Shown one piece after another: positions 1 to 6,275 of a stretch of 7,956 nucleotides of DNA. Position numbers and translations under genes: made by a program. The notes below the pieces were generated by a model. That model made no database searches and was not told the origin of the DNA. It saw only the letters and a program-made list of their open reading frames with translations. The DNA is from Actinomycetota bacterium (GTDB lineage: Bacteria; Actinomycetota; Thermoleophilia; Gaiellales; Gaiellaceae): contig PMMN01000033.1 of assembly GCA_003162235.1 (NCBI GenBank), positions 1 through 7,956 of the forward strand, given 5' to 3'. How positions within the stretch are numbered: the stretch's first letter is position 1; every line of letters begins with the position of its first letter.

Positions 1-518
1 CCGATCGCCATGTTCGAGGCGGCGCAGGCGGAGCACTCCGCCAGCAGCGGTCCGCGCGTGCCCAGCTCCATCGAGACCCAGGCCGCGCCCATGTTCGGGA
101 TGATCGAAGGGATCGAGAATGGGCTGATCCGGTCGGCGCCGCGGTTGAAGAGCGTCAGCGTGCAGTCCTGGAACGATTGGAGCCCACCGACGCCGGTCGC
201 GATAGCCGCACCGATGCGGTCACGCTCCTTGGCGATATCGAGACCGCTGTCGGCCTCGGCCTGCCGTGCCGCCGCCAGAACCATCAGCGCAAAGCGGTCC
301 ATGCGCCGGACCTGCTTGCGGTCGATCCACAGGGTGGGATCGAAATCCTTCAGCTCACAGGCGAAGTCGACCGCGTAGCCGCTGGCGTCGAAAATCGTGA
401 TCGGGCCGGCCCCGGATTCACCCGCGAGCAGGTTGCTCCAGGCCGTCTCGAGATCGTTCCCAAGCGAGTTGACCAGACCGAGCCCTGTGATCACGACTCT
501 CTTGCGTCCGTTCTGCAT
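1..518 (-). CDS. fabF: 3-oxoacyl-[ACP] synthase II (KAS II), N-terminal part
   Basis: Condensing enzyme that elongates acyl-ACP with malonyl-ACP in cytoplasmic type II fatty acid synthesis. About 172 residues are visible; the remaining C-terminal half or more, including both active-site histidines, lies beyond the left edge. The N-terminus has the KAS signature RVVITGLGLVNSLGND (residues 7-22). A GVGGLQSF segment and SPFSIPSIIPNMGAA follow, and then the nucleophile region ECSACAASNMAIG, with the predicted catalytic Cys at residue 165, close to Cys163 of E. coli FabF. The ATG lies 2 bp after the fabG stop, so translation is probably coupled; the upstream purine stretch is only a weak Shine-Dalgarno. 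It is the last visible gene of the fab operon. The family call is firm. KAS II rather than KAS I rests on sequence resemblance and operon position. Confidence 0.95.
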   Translation of the reverse strand, partial: MQNGRKRVVITGLGLVNSLGNDLETAWSNLLAGESGAGPITIFDASGYAVDFACELKDFDPTLWIDRKQVRRMDRFALMVLAAARQAEADSGLDIAKERDRIGAAIATGVGGLQSFQDCTLTLFNRGADRISPFSIPSIIPNMGAAWVSMELGTRGPLLAECSACAASNMAI

Positions 519-520
519 CT

Positions 521-1252
521 CTACATCGCCATCCCACCGTCGACCACGAGCACTTCTCCCGTGATGAACGCCGCCGCGTCCGAGCAGAGGAAGCGCACCG
601 CTCGTGCCACGTCTTCGGGCTTGCCGAAGCGGCCGAGCGAAGTGGCCTTGAGCATCGCCTGCTTGACCTCGTCGGGCAGGACGTCGGTTAAGCGAGTCTC
701 GATGTATCCGGGCGCTATCGCGTTGACCCGCACGCCCCGGGCGCCGGCCTCACGCGCCAGCGACTTGGTGAAGCCGACGATGCCCGCCTTCGAAGCTGAG
801 TAGTTGGTCTGACCGAAATTGCCGTGCAGGCCGACGACGCTCGAGAGATTGACGATCGAGCCGGACCGGCGCTTCATCATGCCCCGAATCGCCGCGTGGC
901 ACATCAGGAACACGCTCGTGAGGTTGATGTCGATCACTGCCCGCCAGTCTTCCTCCGACATCCGAGCCAGCAGCCCGTCGCGAGTGATGCCCGCGTTGTT
1001 GATCAGGAAATCGATCTCGCCGGCGTCGGCGATCAGCTTCTCTACGTCGCCCGCCTTCGTGACGTCGGCAAATAGAGCTCGCCCACCGACCTCACGCGCG
1101 ACGTCTTCGGTCTCGCCCGTACCGGGCAGGTCGCAGCAGAGAACCTCGGCACCGGCCGAAGCCAGCTCGCCCGCGATCGCGCGACCGATGCCACGAGCAG
1201 CGCCGGTAACGAGGGCGCGCTTTCCCTCCAGAGAACCGAAGCCGTCAGACAA
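521..1252 (-). CDS. fabG: 3-oxoacyl-[ACP] reductase
   Basis: NADPH-dependent short-chain dehydrogenase that reduces 3-oxoacyl-ACP to 3-hydroxyacyl-ACP, the first reduction of each elongation cycle. The 243 residues match the usual family length of about 245. Visible motifs are the cofactor-binding TGAARGIG (16-23), NNAG (85-88), Asn110, Ser138, and the catalytic YSASK (Tyr151, Lys155), so the full Asn-Ser-Tyr-Lys tetrad is present. The C-terminus FITGEVLVVDGGMAM is typical. The start is TTG at 1252, chosen because a strong AGGAGGT lies 8 bp upstream and the N-terminus has normal length. It overlaps the fabD stop by 8 bp and ends 2 bp before fabF. FabG is hard to tell from other SDR reductases by sequence alone, but its place between fabD and fabF makes the call secure. 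Confidence 0.97.
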   Translation of the reverse strand: MSDGFGSLEGKRALVTGAARGIGRAIAGELASAGAEVLCCDLPGTGETEDVAREVGGRALFADVTKAGDVEKLIADAGEIDFLINNAGITRDGLLARMSEEDWRAVIDINLTSVFLMCHAAIRGMMKRRSGSIVNLSSVVGLHGNFGQTNYSASKAGIVGFTKSLAREAGARGVRVNAIAPGYIETRLTDVLPDEVKQAMLKATSLGRFGKPEDVARAVRFLCSDAAAFITGEVLVVDGGMAM

Positions 1253-2201
1253 CCGTCAGCACCTCCTCTGCCTTCTTGAGCGAAGCCAGGTTGTTGACCG
1301 AGATCGTCTCGACGCTGCGGTCGATCCGCTTGACCAATCCCGAGAGGACGTTACCGGGACCGATCTCGACGAAGGTGCGCACACCGTCTGCAATCAGCCC
1401 TCTCGTCGCCTGGGTGAAGCGCACCGGTGCCGTGAGCTGGTCGACGAGTAGCGAGGAGAGCTTCTGGCGGCTCTCGAGGCAGGCGGTGACGGTGGACATG
1501 AACGGGATCTGGAGCTCTCCGAAACGTACTTTCGCGATCGCTGGGCGGAAACGCTCGGCCGCTCGAGCCACAAGCGGGCTGTGGAAGGCTCCCGAGATCG
1601 GCAGCTTCACCGTCCGCCGCGCACCTTCACGCTCGGCCTCCTCGCAGCACTCCTCGACCGCGTCGGTCTGGCCGGAGATGACGACCTGGCCGGGGCAGTT
1701 GTAGTTCGCCGGCCAGACGCAGTGGATCTCCCGGCAGAGCTTCTCGACGACCTCGTCGTCGAGCCCGAGGATCGCGGCCATCGCGCCTGGGTTCTCTTTC
1801 GCAACCTCGGCCATCGCCAGCCCGCGCTCGCGCACCAGCGCGATCGCATCCTCGGCCGAGATCGCCTTTCCGGCCGAAAGAGCCGCAAACTCACCGACGG
1901 AGTGCCCGACGACGTAGTCGGGCCTGAATCCGAGCGCCTCGATCGCAGCCAAGATCGCCAGGCTGGTTGCGATCAGGGCCGGCTGCTGGATCGACGTGTC
2001 GACCATGTCCTCGACCGGGCTTGAGAAACAGAGCGCGCGTAGGTCGAGGCCGCAGGCCTCGCTCCCACGCTCGTAGACTGCCATCGCTTCGGGAATCGCC
2101 TCGGCGACCTCTCGACCCATCCCGGCCTCGAGCGCTCCTTGGCCAGGGAAGCAGAAGGCGACCTTCCCTCTCGTTCGACCTTCTACACCGTCAGCGTTCA
2201 T
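1245..2201 (-). CDS. fabD: Malonyl-CoA:ACP transacylase
   Basis: Moves malonyl from CoA to the ACP phosphopantetheine, supplying the extender unit for FabH and FabF. The 318 residues are near the family's usual 310. The N-terminus carries FPGQG (18-22). The nucleophile elbow GHSVGE gives Ser101, Arg126 corresponds to the carboxylate-binding Arg117 of E. coli, and SGAFHS gives the catalytic His207. GQVVISG (171-177) is also family-typical. The ATG at 2201 has a purine-rich AAGGGAG about 5 bp upstream, inside the last fabH codons, and the gene overlaps fabH by 11 bp. The extra 12 or so residues before the first strand are unremarkable. Its last codons contain the Shine-Dalgarno of fabG, indicating coupled translation. 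All expected active-site residues are present. Confidence 0.97.
   Translation of the reverse strand: MNADGVEGRTRGKVAFCFPGQGALEAGMGREVAEAIPEAMAVYERGSEACGLDLRALCFSSPVEDMVDTSIQQPALIATSLAILAAIEALGFRPDYVVGHSVGEFAALSAGKAISAEDAIALVRERGLAMAEVAKENPGAMAAILGLDDEVVEKLCREIHCVWPANYNCPGQVVISGQTDAVEECCEEAEREGARRTVKLPISGAFHSPLVARAAERFRPAIAKVRFGELQIPFMSTVTACLESRQKLSSLLVDQLTAPVRFTQATRGLIADGVRTFVEIGPGNVLSGLVKRIDRSVETISVNNLASLKKAEEVLTVV
1261..1267 (-). promoter_or_regulatory. Shine-Dalgarno of fabG, inside fabD
   Basis: On the minus strand AGGAGGT lies 8 bp before a TTG codon. It is formed by the Glu-Glu-Val codons near the fabD C-terminus and is the main reason to accept TTG as the fabG start. Confidence 0.85.
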
Positions 2202-3210
2202 CTTCTCTCCCTTCCGTCCACGTAATCACGCTCGACCCCCAGGTCAGCCCCGAGCCCATCCCGGTCATGAGCACGAGCGTTCCGTCTTTCAGACGTCCTT
2301 CTGCTCGTGCATCCCCAAGTGCAAGAGGGATCGAGGCCGACGAGGTGTTGCCGTAGCGATCGACGTTGACGAAAACGCGCTCCTCTTCGATTTCCAGTTT
2401 CTTGGCGGCGTGCTCGATGATACGAAGGTTTGCCTGGTGCGGGACGTAGAGGTCGATCTCTCCGACGCTTTTCCCCGAGATATCGAGCGCTGCCCGAGCC
2501 GAGCTCAGTAGCACTCTGGTCGCGAATTTGTACACCTCGCGGCCGTTCATCCGTACGAAATGCTCGCCCGCCGCGACCGTCTCGGCGCTCGCAGGTCGGC
2601 GCGAGCCGCCCGCCGGCATGTAGAGCTCCATCCCACCGGCGCCGTCCGCGCCTAGCTCGAAAGCGTGAAAGCCGCCCGCCTCGACCGCCTCCAGCACGAC
2701 CGCTCCCGCGCCGTCGCCAAAGAGAACGCAGGTGGCCCGATCGCTCCAGTCCACGATCCGCGAGAGCGTGTCGGCGCCGATCACGAGTACTCGTTTCGCA
2801 AGCCCGGCGGCGATCGCAGAGTAGCCCTGTACTAGTCCGTAGACGAAGCCCGTACAACCCGCCGAAAGGTCGTAGGCTGCAGCACTGCGGGCACCGAGGC
2901 GATCGGCAACCAGAGCAGCCGTCGAAGGGAAGAGCATGTCCGCCGTGATCGTGGCCACGATCACGAGATCGATGTCCGAGGCCTGAATGCCCGCGTCGAC
3001 AAGAGCCGCCCTGGCCGCCGGCAGGCAAAGATCTGAGGTCGCTTCTTCGGGCGCGGCAATCCGGCGCTCTCTGATCCCCGTGCGCGTCTGGATCCACTCG
3101 TCGCTCGTGTCGACCATCCGGCCGAGATCTTCGTTGGAGAGCACGCGCTCGGGCGAATAGCAACCTAGCCCGGTGATCGAGACGGGTCTTCCCGCGCAGG
3201 CGCCTATCAC
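2191..3210 (-). CDS. fabH: 3-oxoacyl-[ACP] synthase III (initiating KAS)
   Basis: Starts fatty acid chains by condensing an acyl-CoA primer with malonyl-ACP. With the GTG start at 3210 it has 339 residues, near the family's usual 315-340. Conserved stretches are DTSDEWIQTRTGIRERR (34-50), the nucleophile region DLSAGCTGFVYGL (Cys119), GDGAGAVVLE, PHQANLRII (His258) and NVDRYGNTSSASIPLA (Asn288). The Cys-His-Asn triad is therefore intact. The frame stays open far upstream, but that part is an Arg-rich shadow of fabZ and was excluded. The chosen GTG forms a GTGA overlap with the fabZ stop and is preceded by GGTGGAG, at a rather short spacing of about 3 bp. Primer preference (acetyl or branched) cannot be read from the sequence. 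Branched starters would be usual in Gram-positive relatives, but this is inference. Confidence 0.96.
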   Translation of the reverse strand: MIGACAGRPVSITGLGCYSPERVLSNEDLGRMVDTSDEWIQTRTGIRERRIAAPEEATSDLCLPAARAALVDAGIQASDIDLVIVATITADMLFPSTAALVADRLGARSAAAYDLSAGCTGFVYGLVQGYSAIAAGLAKRVLVIGADTLSRIVDWSDRATCVLFGDGAGAVVLEAVEAGGFHAFELGADGAGGMELYMPAGGSRRPASAETVAAGEHFVRMNGREVYKFATRVLLSSARAALDISGKSVGEIDLYVPHQANLRIIEHAAKKLEIEEERVFVNVDRYGNTSSASIPLALGDARAEGRLKDGTLVLMTGMGSGLTWGSSVITWTEGREDER

Positions 3211-3647
3211 TGCTCCACCGCAAATATCAATGTGCCGCGTACCGCGAGCTTCCCGTCGACCGTGGCCTTGATCTTGCCCCTCCCAATCGGACCACGCATA
3301 GCCTCGAGCTCGCAGGCGTACTCGAGCGTGTCGCCCGGCTCGACAACTCGCTTGAAGCGGACATCGTCGATACCGCCGAAAAGGACCATCTTGCCCCGGT
3401 TCTCCTCCAGCGTGAGCACTATGACGGCGCCCGTCTGGGCGAGGCCCTCGACCATGAGGACGCCGGGCATGATCGGCCGCCCCGGGAAGTGCCCGGCGAG
3501 GAACCACTCGTCCGCGCGCACTGTCTTCCGGGCAACGGCGCGCTTGCCGGGCTCCAAATCGATAACTTCGTCGATCATCAGGAAGGGATCGCGGTGCGGA
3601 AGGATCGCTTCCAACTCCTCTTTACCGAGCGGGAGCGTGAACTTCAT
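3207..3647 (-). CDS. fabZ: 3-hydroxyacyl-[ACP] dehydratase
   Basis: Dehydrates 3-hydroxyacyl-ACP to trans-2-enoyl-ACP in the elongation cycle; hot-dog fold. The protein of 146 residues is the normal length. The signature ILPHRDPFLMIDEV is at 15-28, and GHFPGRPIMPGVLMVEGLAQ (52-71) holds the catalytic His53 and Glu67, matching His54 and Glu68 of E. coli FabZ. The frame is open to 3707, but the ATG at 3647 is preferred: a perfect AAGGAGG sits 7 bp upstream and the N-terminus then fits the family. The start forms an ATGA overlap with the stop of the sigma-factor gene, so the two are translationally coupled. The 3' end overlaps fabH by 4 bp. There is no FabA-type isomerase signature, so it is expected to be a plain dehydratase. 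Confidence 0.96.
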   Translation of the reverse strand: MKFTLPLGKEELEAILPHRDPFLMIDEVIDLEPGKRAVARKTVRADEWFLAGHFPGRPIMPGVLMVEGLAQTGAVIVLTLEENRGKMVLFGGIDDVRFKRVVEPGDTLEYACELEAMRGPIGRGKIKATVDGKLAVRGTLIFAVEQ

Positions 3648-4264
3648 GCGGCAACCTCCTTGGCGATGCGTTCGCGAAGACGCTTGCGAGCACGATGTGC
3701 GTAGCACTTGGCCGTTCCTACGGGAATGCGAATCGCCTCGGCGACCTGTTCGAAAGAAAACCCGAGCGCGTCCTTGAGCACGACCACTTGCGCCTGCTCG
3801 GTGGAGAGATCGCTCAGGTAGCGGGACAGTTCTTCGCGCAACTCGGCGCCGAGCAGCTCGCGAACGGGGTCGTTTTCGAGCGAATGCTCTAGCTGTAGCT
3901 CGTCGGGAAGCGTTTCCGCGCGGCGGATGCGCTCACGCGCAGCCGTGTCGTAGCACGTGTTGACGACGAGACGATGGAGCCAGGTGGCGAACTGCGCGTC
4001 GCCTCGGAACTGGCCGATCCGCTGGCAGAGCTTGATCAGCGCCTCCTGCGCCGCGTCCTGAGCGTCGCGGGAGTCGCTCAGCTCGCGCCGCGCGATCCTT
4101 TCGACGCGCGGGGCATAGCGCACGCAGATCGTCTCGAGCGCCCTGGTATCGCCGTCTTTTGCCCGCTTAATCAAGATCGGGTCGCTGAGCCTTTCGTATC
4201 GAAGAGCAGGGTCCGTTCTAAGCGGACTAATGATTCGACGGCGATCGGCTGACCTGGGTTTCAC
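3644..4264 (-). CDS. ECF-type RNA polymerase sigma factor at head of fab operon
   Basis: Sigma-70 family factor of the short extracytoplasmic-function type, which directs RNA polymerase to specific promoters. The protein has 206 residues. Region 2 spans about 27-112, with DAQDAAQEALIKLCQRIGQF (67-86) in the core-binding and -10 recognition part, then FATWLHRLVVNTCYD. A linker of about 30 residues leads to region 4 (about 146-200): LSTEQAQVVVLKDALGFSFE, then EAIRIPVGTAKCYAHRARKRL as the -35 recognition helix-turn-helix. Region 3 is absent, as in ECF factors. The GTG at 4264 lacks a Shine-Dalgarno, so it may be leaderless; no ATG exists near the N-terminus, and the first 26 residues are poorly conserved in character. 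The gene ends in an ATGA overlap with fabZ. No anti-sigma gene is visible. A role in controlling fatty acid or membrane genes is inferred from position only. Confidence 0.9.
   Translation of the reverse strand: MKPRSADRRRIISPLRTDPALRYERLSDPILIKRAKDGDTRALETICVRYAPRVERIARRELSDSRDAQDAAQEALIKLCQRIGQFRGDAQFATWLHRLVVNTCYDTAARERIRRAETLPDELQLEHSLENDPVRELLGAELREELSRYLSDLSTEQAQVVVLKDALGFSFEQVAEAIRIPVGTAKCYAHRARKRLRERIAKEVAA
3655..3661 (-). promoter_or_regulatory. Shine-Dalgarno of fabZ, inside the sigma-factor gene
   Basis: On the minus strand AAGGAGG lies 7 bp before the fabZ ATG and is made by the codons for Lys-Glu-Val near the end of the sigma-factor protein. It decides the fabZ start against the longer open frame and supports coupling of the two genes. 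Confidence 0.85.
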
Positions 4265-4278
4265 GGCCGGACTAGTGT
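4249..4278 (+). promoter_or_regulatory. Candidate promoter of the birA-nfeD-slipin block
   Basis: CTGACC (4249-4254, four of six matches to TTGACA), an 18-bp spacer and TAGTGT (4273-4278) resemble a housekeeping promoter. Transcription would start around 4285, at or beside the tandem ATG codons of birA, giving a leaderless or very short leader. It lies in the first codons of the divergent sigma-factor gene. Confidence 0.4.
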
Positions 4279-4279
4279 A
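4274..4279 (-). promoter_or_regulatory. Candidate -10 box for the sigma-fab operon
   Basis: On the minus strand TACACT fits the TAnnnT pattern and ends 9 bp before the GTG of the sigma-factor gene, so the transcript would be leaderless or nearly so. No convincing -35 hexamer was found at 15-18 bp spacing. The call rests on one short match. Confidence 0.3.
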
Positions 4280-4282
4280 GAG

Positions 4283-4873
4283 ATGATGGCGATCTCACTA
4301 GCGCCTAAACAGGTTAGACCGCGCCTGAAAGGTCGGTTCGGCACCCCGCTCTACCTCTACGCGGTGCGCTGTTCCTCGACCCAGGACTTGCTTCCGCCCG
4401 ACGCCCCCGAAGGTGCGATTGCGATCGCCGAAGAACAACGGCTCGGCCGCGGCCGCCGCGGGCGCACCTGGCAGGCCTCGAGCGGTACGAGCCTACTTTT
4501 CTCGCTCTGCTTGCGGCCACAGGTCGAGACGGCCCGGCTCTCCTCGCTGACGCCGGCGGCGGCGGAGGCGGTCGCCGCCGCGATCACGACCGTCACCGGC
4601 GCGAAAGCGACTGTCAAGGATCCGAACGACGTGCTGCTGGCGGGAAAGAAGGTGGCCGGCGCCATCGCCGAGGCAAGCCTCGGCCGCGTCGCCCTCGGGA
4701 TCGGCGTCAACGTCGGGCAGGGAGCCGGCGAGTTGCCCGAGCGCCCTGTCTTCCCGGCGACCTCTCTCGCGCTGGAGCTCGGAGCCGCGCCCGACCGGGT
4801 CGAATTGCTCGTTCAGATCCTTCGCTGCCTCGAGAGTCACTACGGGCGCTGGCTGGTCGACGTCGCTACCTGA
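4283..4873 (+). CDS. birA: Biotin-[acetyl-CoA carboxylase] ligase, catalytic domain only
   Basis: Makes biotinyl-AMP and transfers biotin to the carrier lysine of acetyl-CoA carboxylase and related enzymes. The 196 residues cover only the BPL/LplA-like catalytic domain. Motifs seen are SSTQDLLP (31-38, usually STN/STQD), the adenylate-binding GRGRRGRTW (55-63), KDPNDVLL (112-119), GKKVAGAIAE (121-130, with the active-site Lys of the KxxAG motif) and GIGVNVG (139-145). There is no N-terminal repressor helix-turn-helix, so it cannot act as the E. coli-type biotin repressor. The usual C-terminal SH3-like domain is also missing or reduced to a short helix; full catalytic-plus-C domain ligases have about 230-270 residues. 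KDPND replaces the usual KWPND. Start: tandem ATG at 4283 and 4286, no good Shine-Dalgarno. The next gene begins 21 bp after the stop, leaving no room for a frameshifted tail. Confidence 0.9.
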   Translation: MMAISLAPKQVRPRLKGRFGTPLYLYAVRCSSTQDLLPPDAPEGAIAIAEEQRLGRGRRGRTWQASSGTSLLFSLCLRPQVETARLSSLTPAAAEAVAAAITTVTGAKATVKDPNDVLLAGKKVAGAIAEASLGRVALGIGVNVGQGAGELPERPVFPATSLALELGAAPDRVELLVQILRCLESHYGRWLVDVAT

Positions 4874-4894
4874 CGAGCGCGCTCTAACTGGCGA

Positions 4895-6241
4895 ATGCGA
4901 TTTTCCGACGTCACCGCGGCGAGACAGAAGAGCGGTAGATTTCAAGACGTGACCGGGCGTCTCTTGCGTCTACTCGCGGTTGCTACCGGGATCTTCGCGA
5001 TCGGTACAGCGCCGGCGCTCGGCGCGCGACCGTTCGTGCGCGCCATCGATTTCTCCACCGACGTCAACCCCGTCTCGACCGACTACGTGAAAGGCGCGCT
5101 GAAGAACGCCGAGCGCGACGGAGCCGCCGCGGCCGTGATCGTTCTCGATACGCCCGGCGGTCTCTCCAGCTCGATGCACGACATCGTCAAGGCCGAACTC
5201 GACACGAGGATTCCCGTGATCGTTTACGTTCCGACCGGGGCGAGAGCCGCATCGGCCGGTGTCTGGATCGCGCAGGCAGCCGATCTCTTGGCGATGGCGC
5301 CGGCCTCGAACATCGGCTCCTCGACCCCGATCGACATCAGCGGCGGAAACATCTCGTCTGACTTACGACGCAAGGTCGTGAACGACGCCGCGGCCTCGCT
5401 CCGAGCGCTCGCACGCACTCACGGGCGTAACGTCGCCTGGGCCGATGCGGCCGTGCGCAAGGCCTCCAACCTAGCCGCTGGAGAGGCGCTGAGACAGAAC
5501 GTGATCGATGCCATCGCGCCCTCGCTGCCCGCGCTGCTCGCAAAGATCGACGGCGTGCAGACGAAGCCTCGGCATTTCGTTCTCCACACTGCCGGCGCCG
5601 AGATCGAGAGCGTGCACATGTCGGCCTGGCAGAGCTTTCTCAATACCCTCATCGACCCGACTCTGATCACCATCCTGTTTTCGCTTGGGATGCTCGGGAT
5701 CACGATCGAGCTGTTCGTGCCAGGCCACGTCCTCCCCGGCACGGTCGGTGTGATCTCTCTCGTCCTCGCGCTGTTCGGTCTCTCGGTGCTTCCGATCAGC
5801 TGGGCTGGACTGGCGCTTATGCTCGTCGCCTTCGGCCTTTTCGGCGCCGATCTGCTCGTGCCCTCTCACGGGGCCCTGACGCTCGCGGGCGCGGTCTGCC
5901 TGGTTCTCGGCGGATTGCTCCTTTTCAGTCCTGCCGGGCCGACCTACAAGGTCTCGCTACCGGTTCTGATTGGTGTCTCGGGCGTCCTGGCGTTGACCCT
6001 CGGCTTCGCCTTCGCCAAGGTCGTCCAAGTGAGAAGGCGCCCGGCCACCACGGGAGTCGTCGCGCTCGTTGGCCAGACGGGCGTCGTACGCGCAAGCGGG
6101 ATGGTGTTCGTCAAGGGCGAGCTGTGGCGCGCCGAGGGTTTGGACGGCGCCGAGCTGGTACCGGGCGACCACGTGAACATCGAAGCCGCCGAGGAGATGA
6201 GGCTGATCGTCCAACCCCTGGACGACCGCGTTTCGACATAG
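4895..6241 (+). CDS. nfeD: Long-form NfeD membrane protein with ClpP-class serine protease domain
   Basis: Membrane-anchored ClpP-like serine protease/NfeD fusion that works with SPFH proteins. The 448 residues show: a signal-like segment (about 22-44, ending in APALGA); a ClpP/SppA-like domain (about 46-225) with VLDTPGGL (83-90) and the nucleophile region GARAASAGVWIAQAAD (Ser120); four or five membrane helices (about 256-275, 279-300, 304-322, 328-345, 353-375); and a C-terminal NfeD OB-fold domain (about 386-442, VGQTGVV through PGDHVNI). In the archaeal PH1510 dyad a Lys follows in the stretch before GRN; here the aligned residue looks like Arg170 in SLRALARTHGRN. Start ATG 4895 lacks a Shine-Dalgarno; GTG at 4949 would give a more classical signal peptide and is a real alternative. 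It lies 21 bp after birA and 34 bp before the slipin gene. Confidence 0.93.
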   Translation: MRFSDVTAARQKSGRFQDVTGRLLRLLAVATGIFAIGTAPALGARPFVRAIDFSTDVNPVSTDYVKGALKNAERDGAAAAVIVLDTPGGLSSSMHDIVKAELDTRIPVIVYVPTGARAASAGVWIAQAADLLAMAPASNIGSSTPIDISGGNISSDLRRKVVNDAAASLRALARTHGRNVAWADAAVRKASNLAAGEALRQNVIDAIAPSLPALLAKIDGVQTKPRHFVLHTAGAEIESVHMSAWQSFLNTLIDPTLITILFSLGMLGITIELFVPGHVLPGTVGVISLVLALFGLSVLPISWAGLALMLVAFGLFGADLLVPSHGALTLAGAVCLVLGGLLLFSPAGPTYKVSLPVLIGVSGVLALTLGFAFAKVVQVRRRPATTGVVALVGQTGVVRASGMVFVKGELWRAEGLDGAELVPGDHVNIEAAEEMRLIVQPLDDRVST

Positions 6242-6262
6242 GATCAACGCGAACGATTCCCG

Positions 6263-6269
6263 AAAGGAG
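6263..6269 (+). promoter_or_regulatory. Shine-Dalgarno of the slipin gene
   Basis: AAAGGAG lies 6 bp before the ATG at 6276 in the 34-bp gap after nfeD. It is the clearest ribosome binding site of the plus-strand block and fixes the start. Confidence 0.85.
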
Positions 6270-6275
6270 CTCTAA

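Noticed and set aside
10..803. Plus-strand frames opposite fabF and fabG
   Set aside because: They are complements of well-supported genes and show no conserved domain.
2198..3223. 341-residue frame on the minus strand over fabH
   Set aside because: It is extremely Arg-rich, without recognisable motifs, and is a frame shadow of fabH with its intact Cys-His-Asn triad.
3211..3507. Open-frame extension upstream of the fabH GTG, up to about 99 more residues
   Set aside because: It lies wholly inside fabZ in another frame, is Arg-, Gly- and Ala-rich with no family similarity, and fabH is full length from 3210.
3648..3707. Longer fabZ start with 20 extra residues
   Set aside because: The extension overlaps the sigma-factor gene, does not look like FabZ, and the internal ATG has a perfect Shine-Dalgarno.
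6242..6275. Possible terminator or regulatory hairpin between nfeD and the slipin gene
   Set aside because: No convincing stem followed by a T run; the gap holds only the Shine-Dalgarno.
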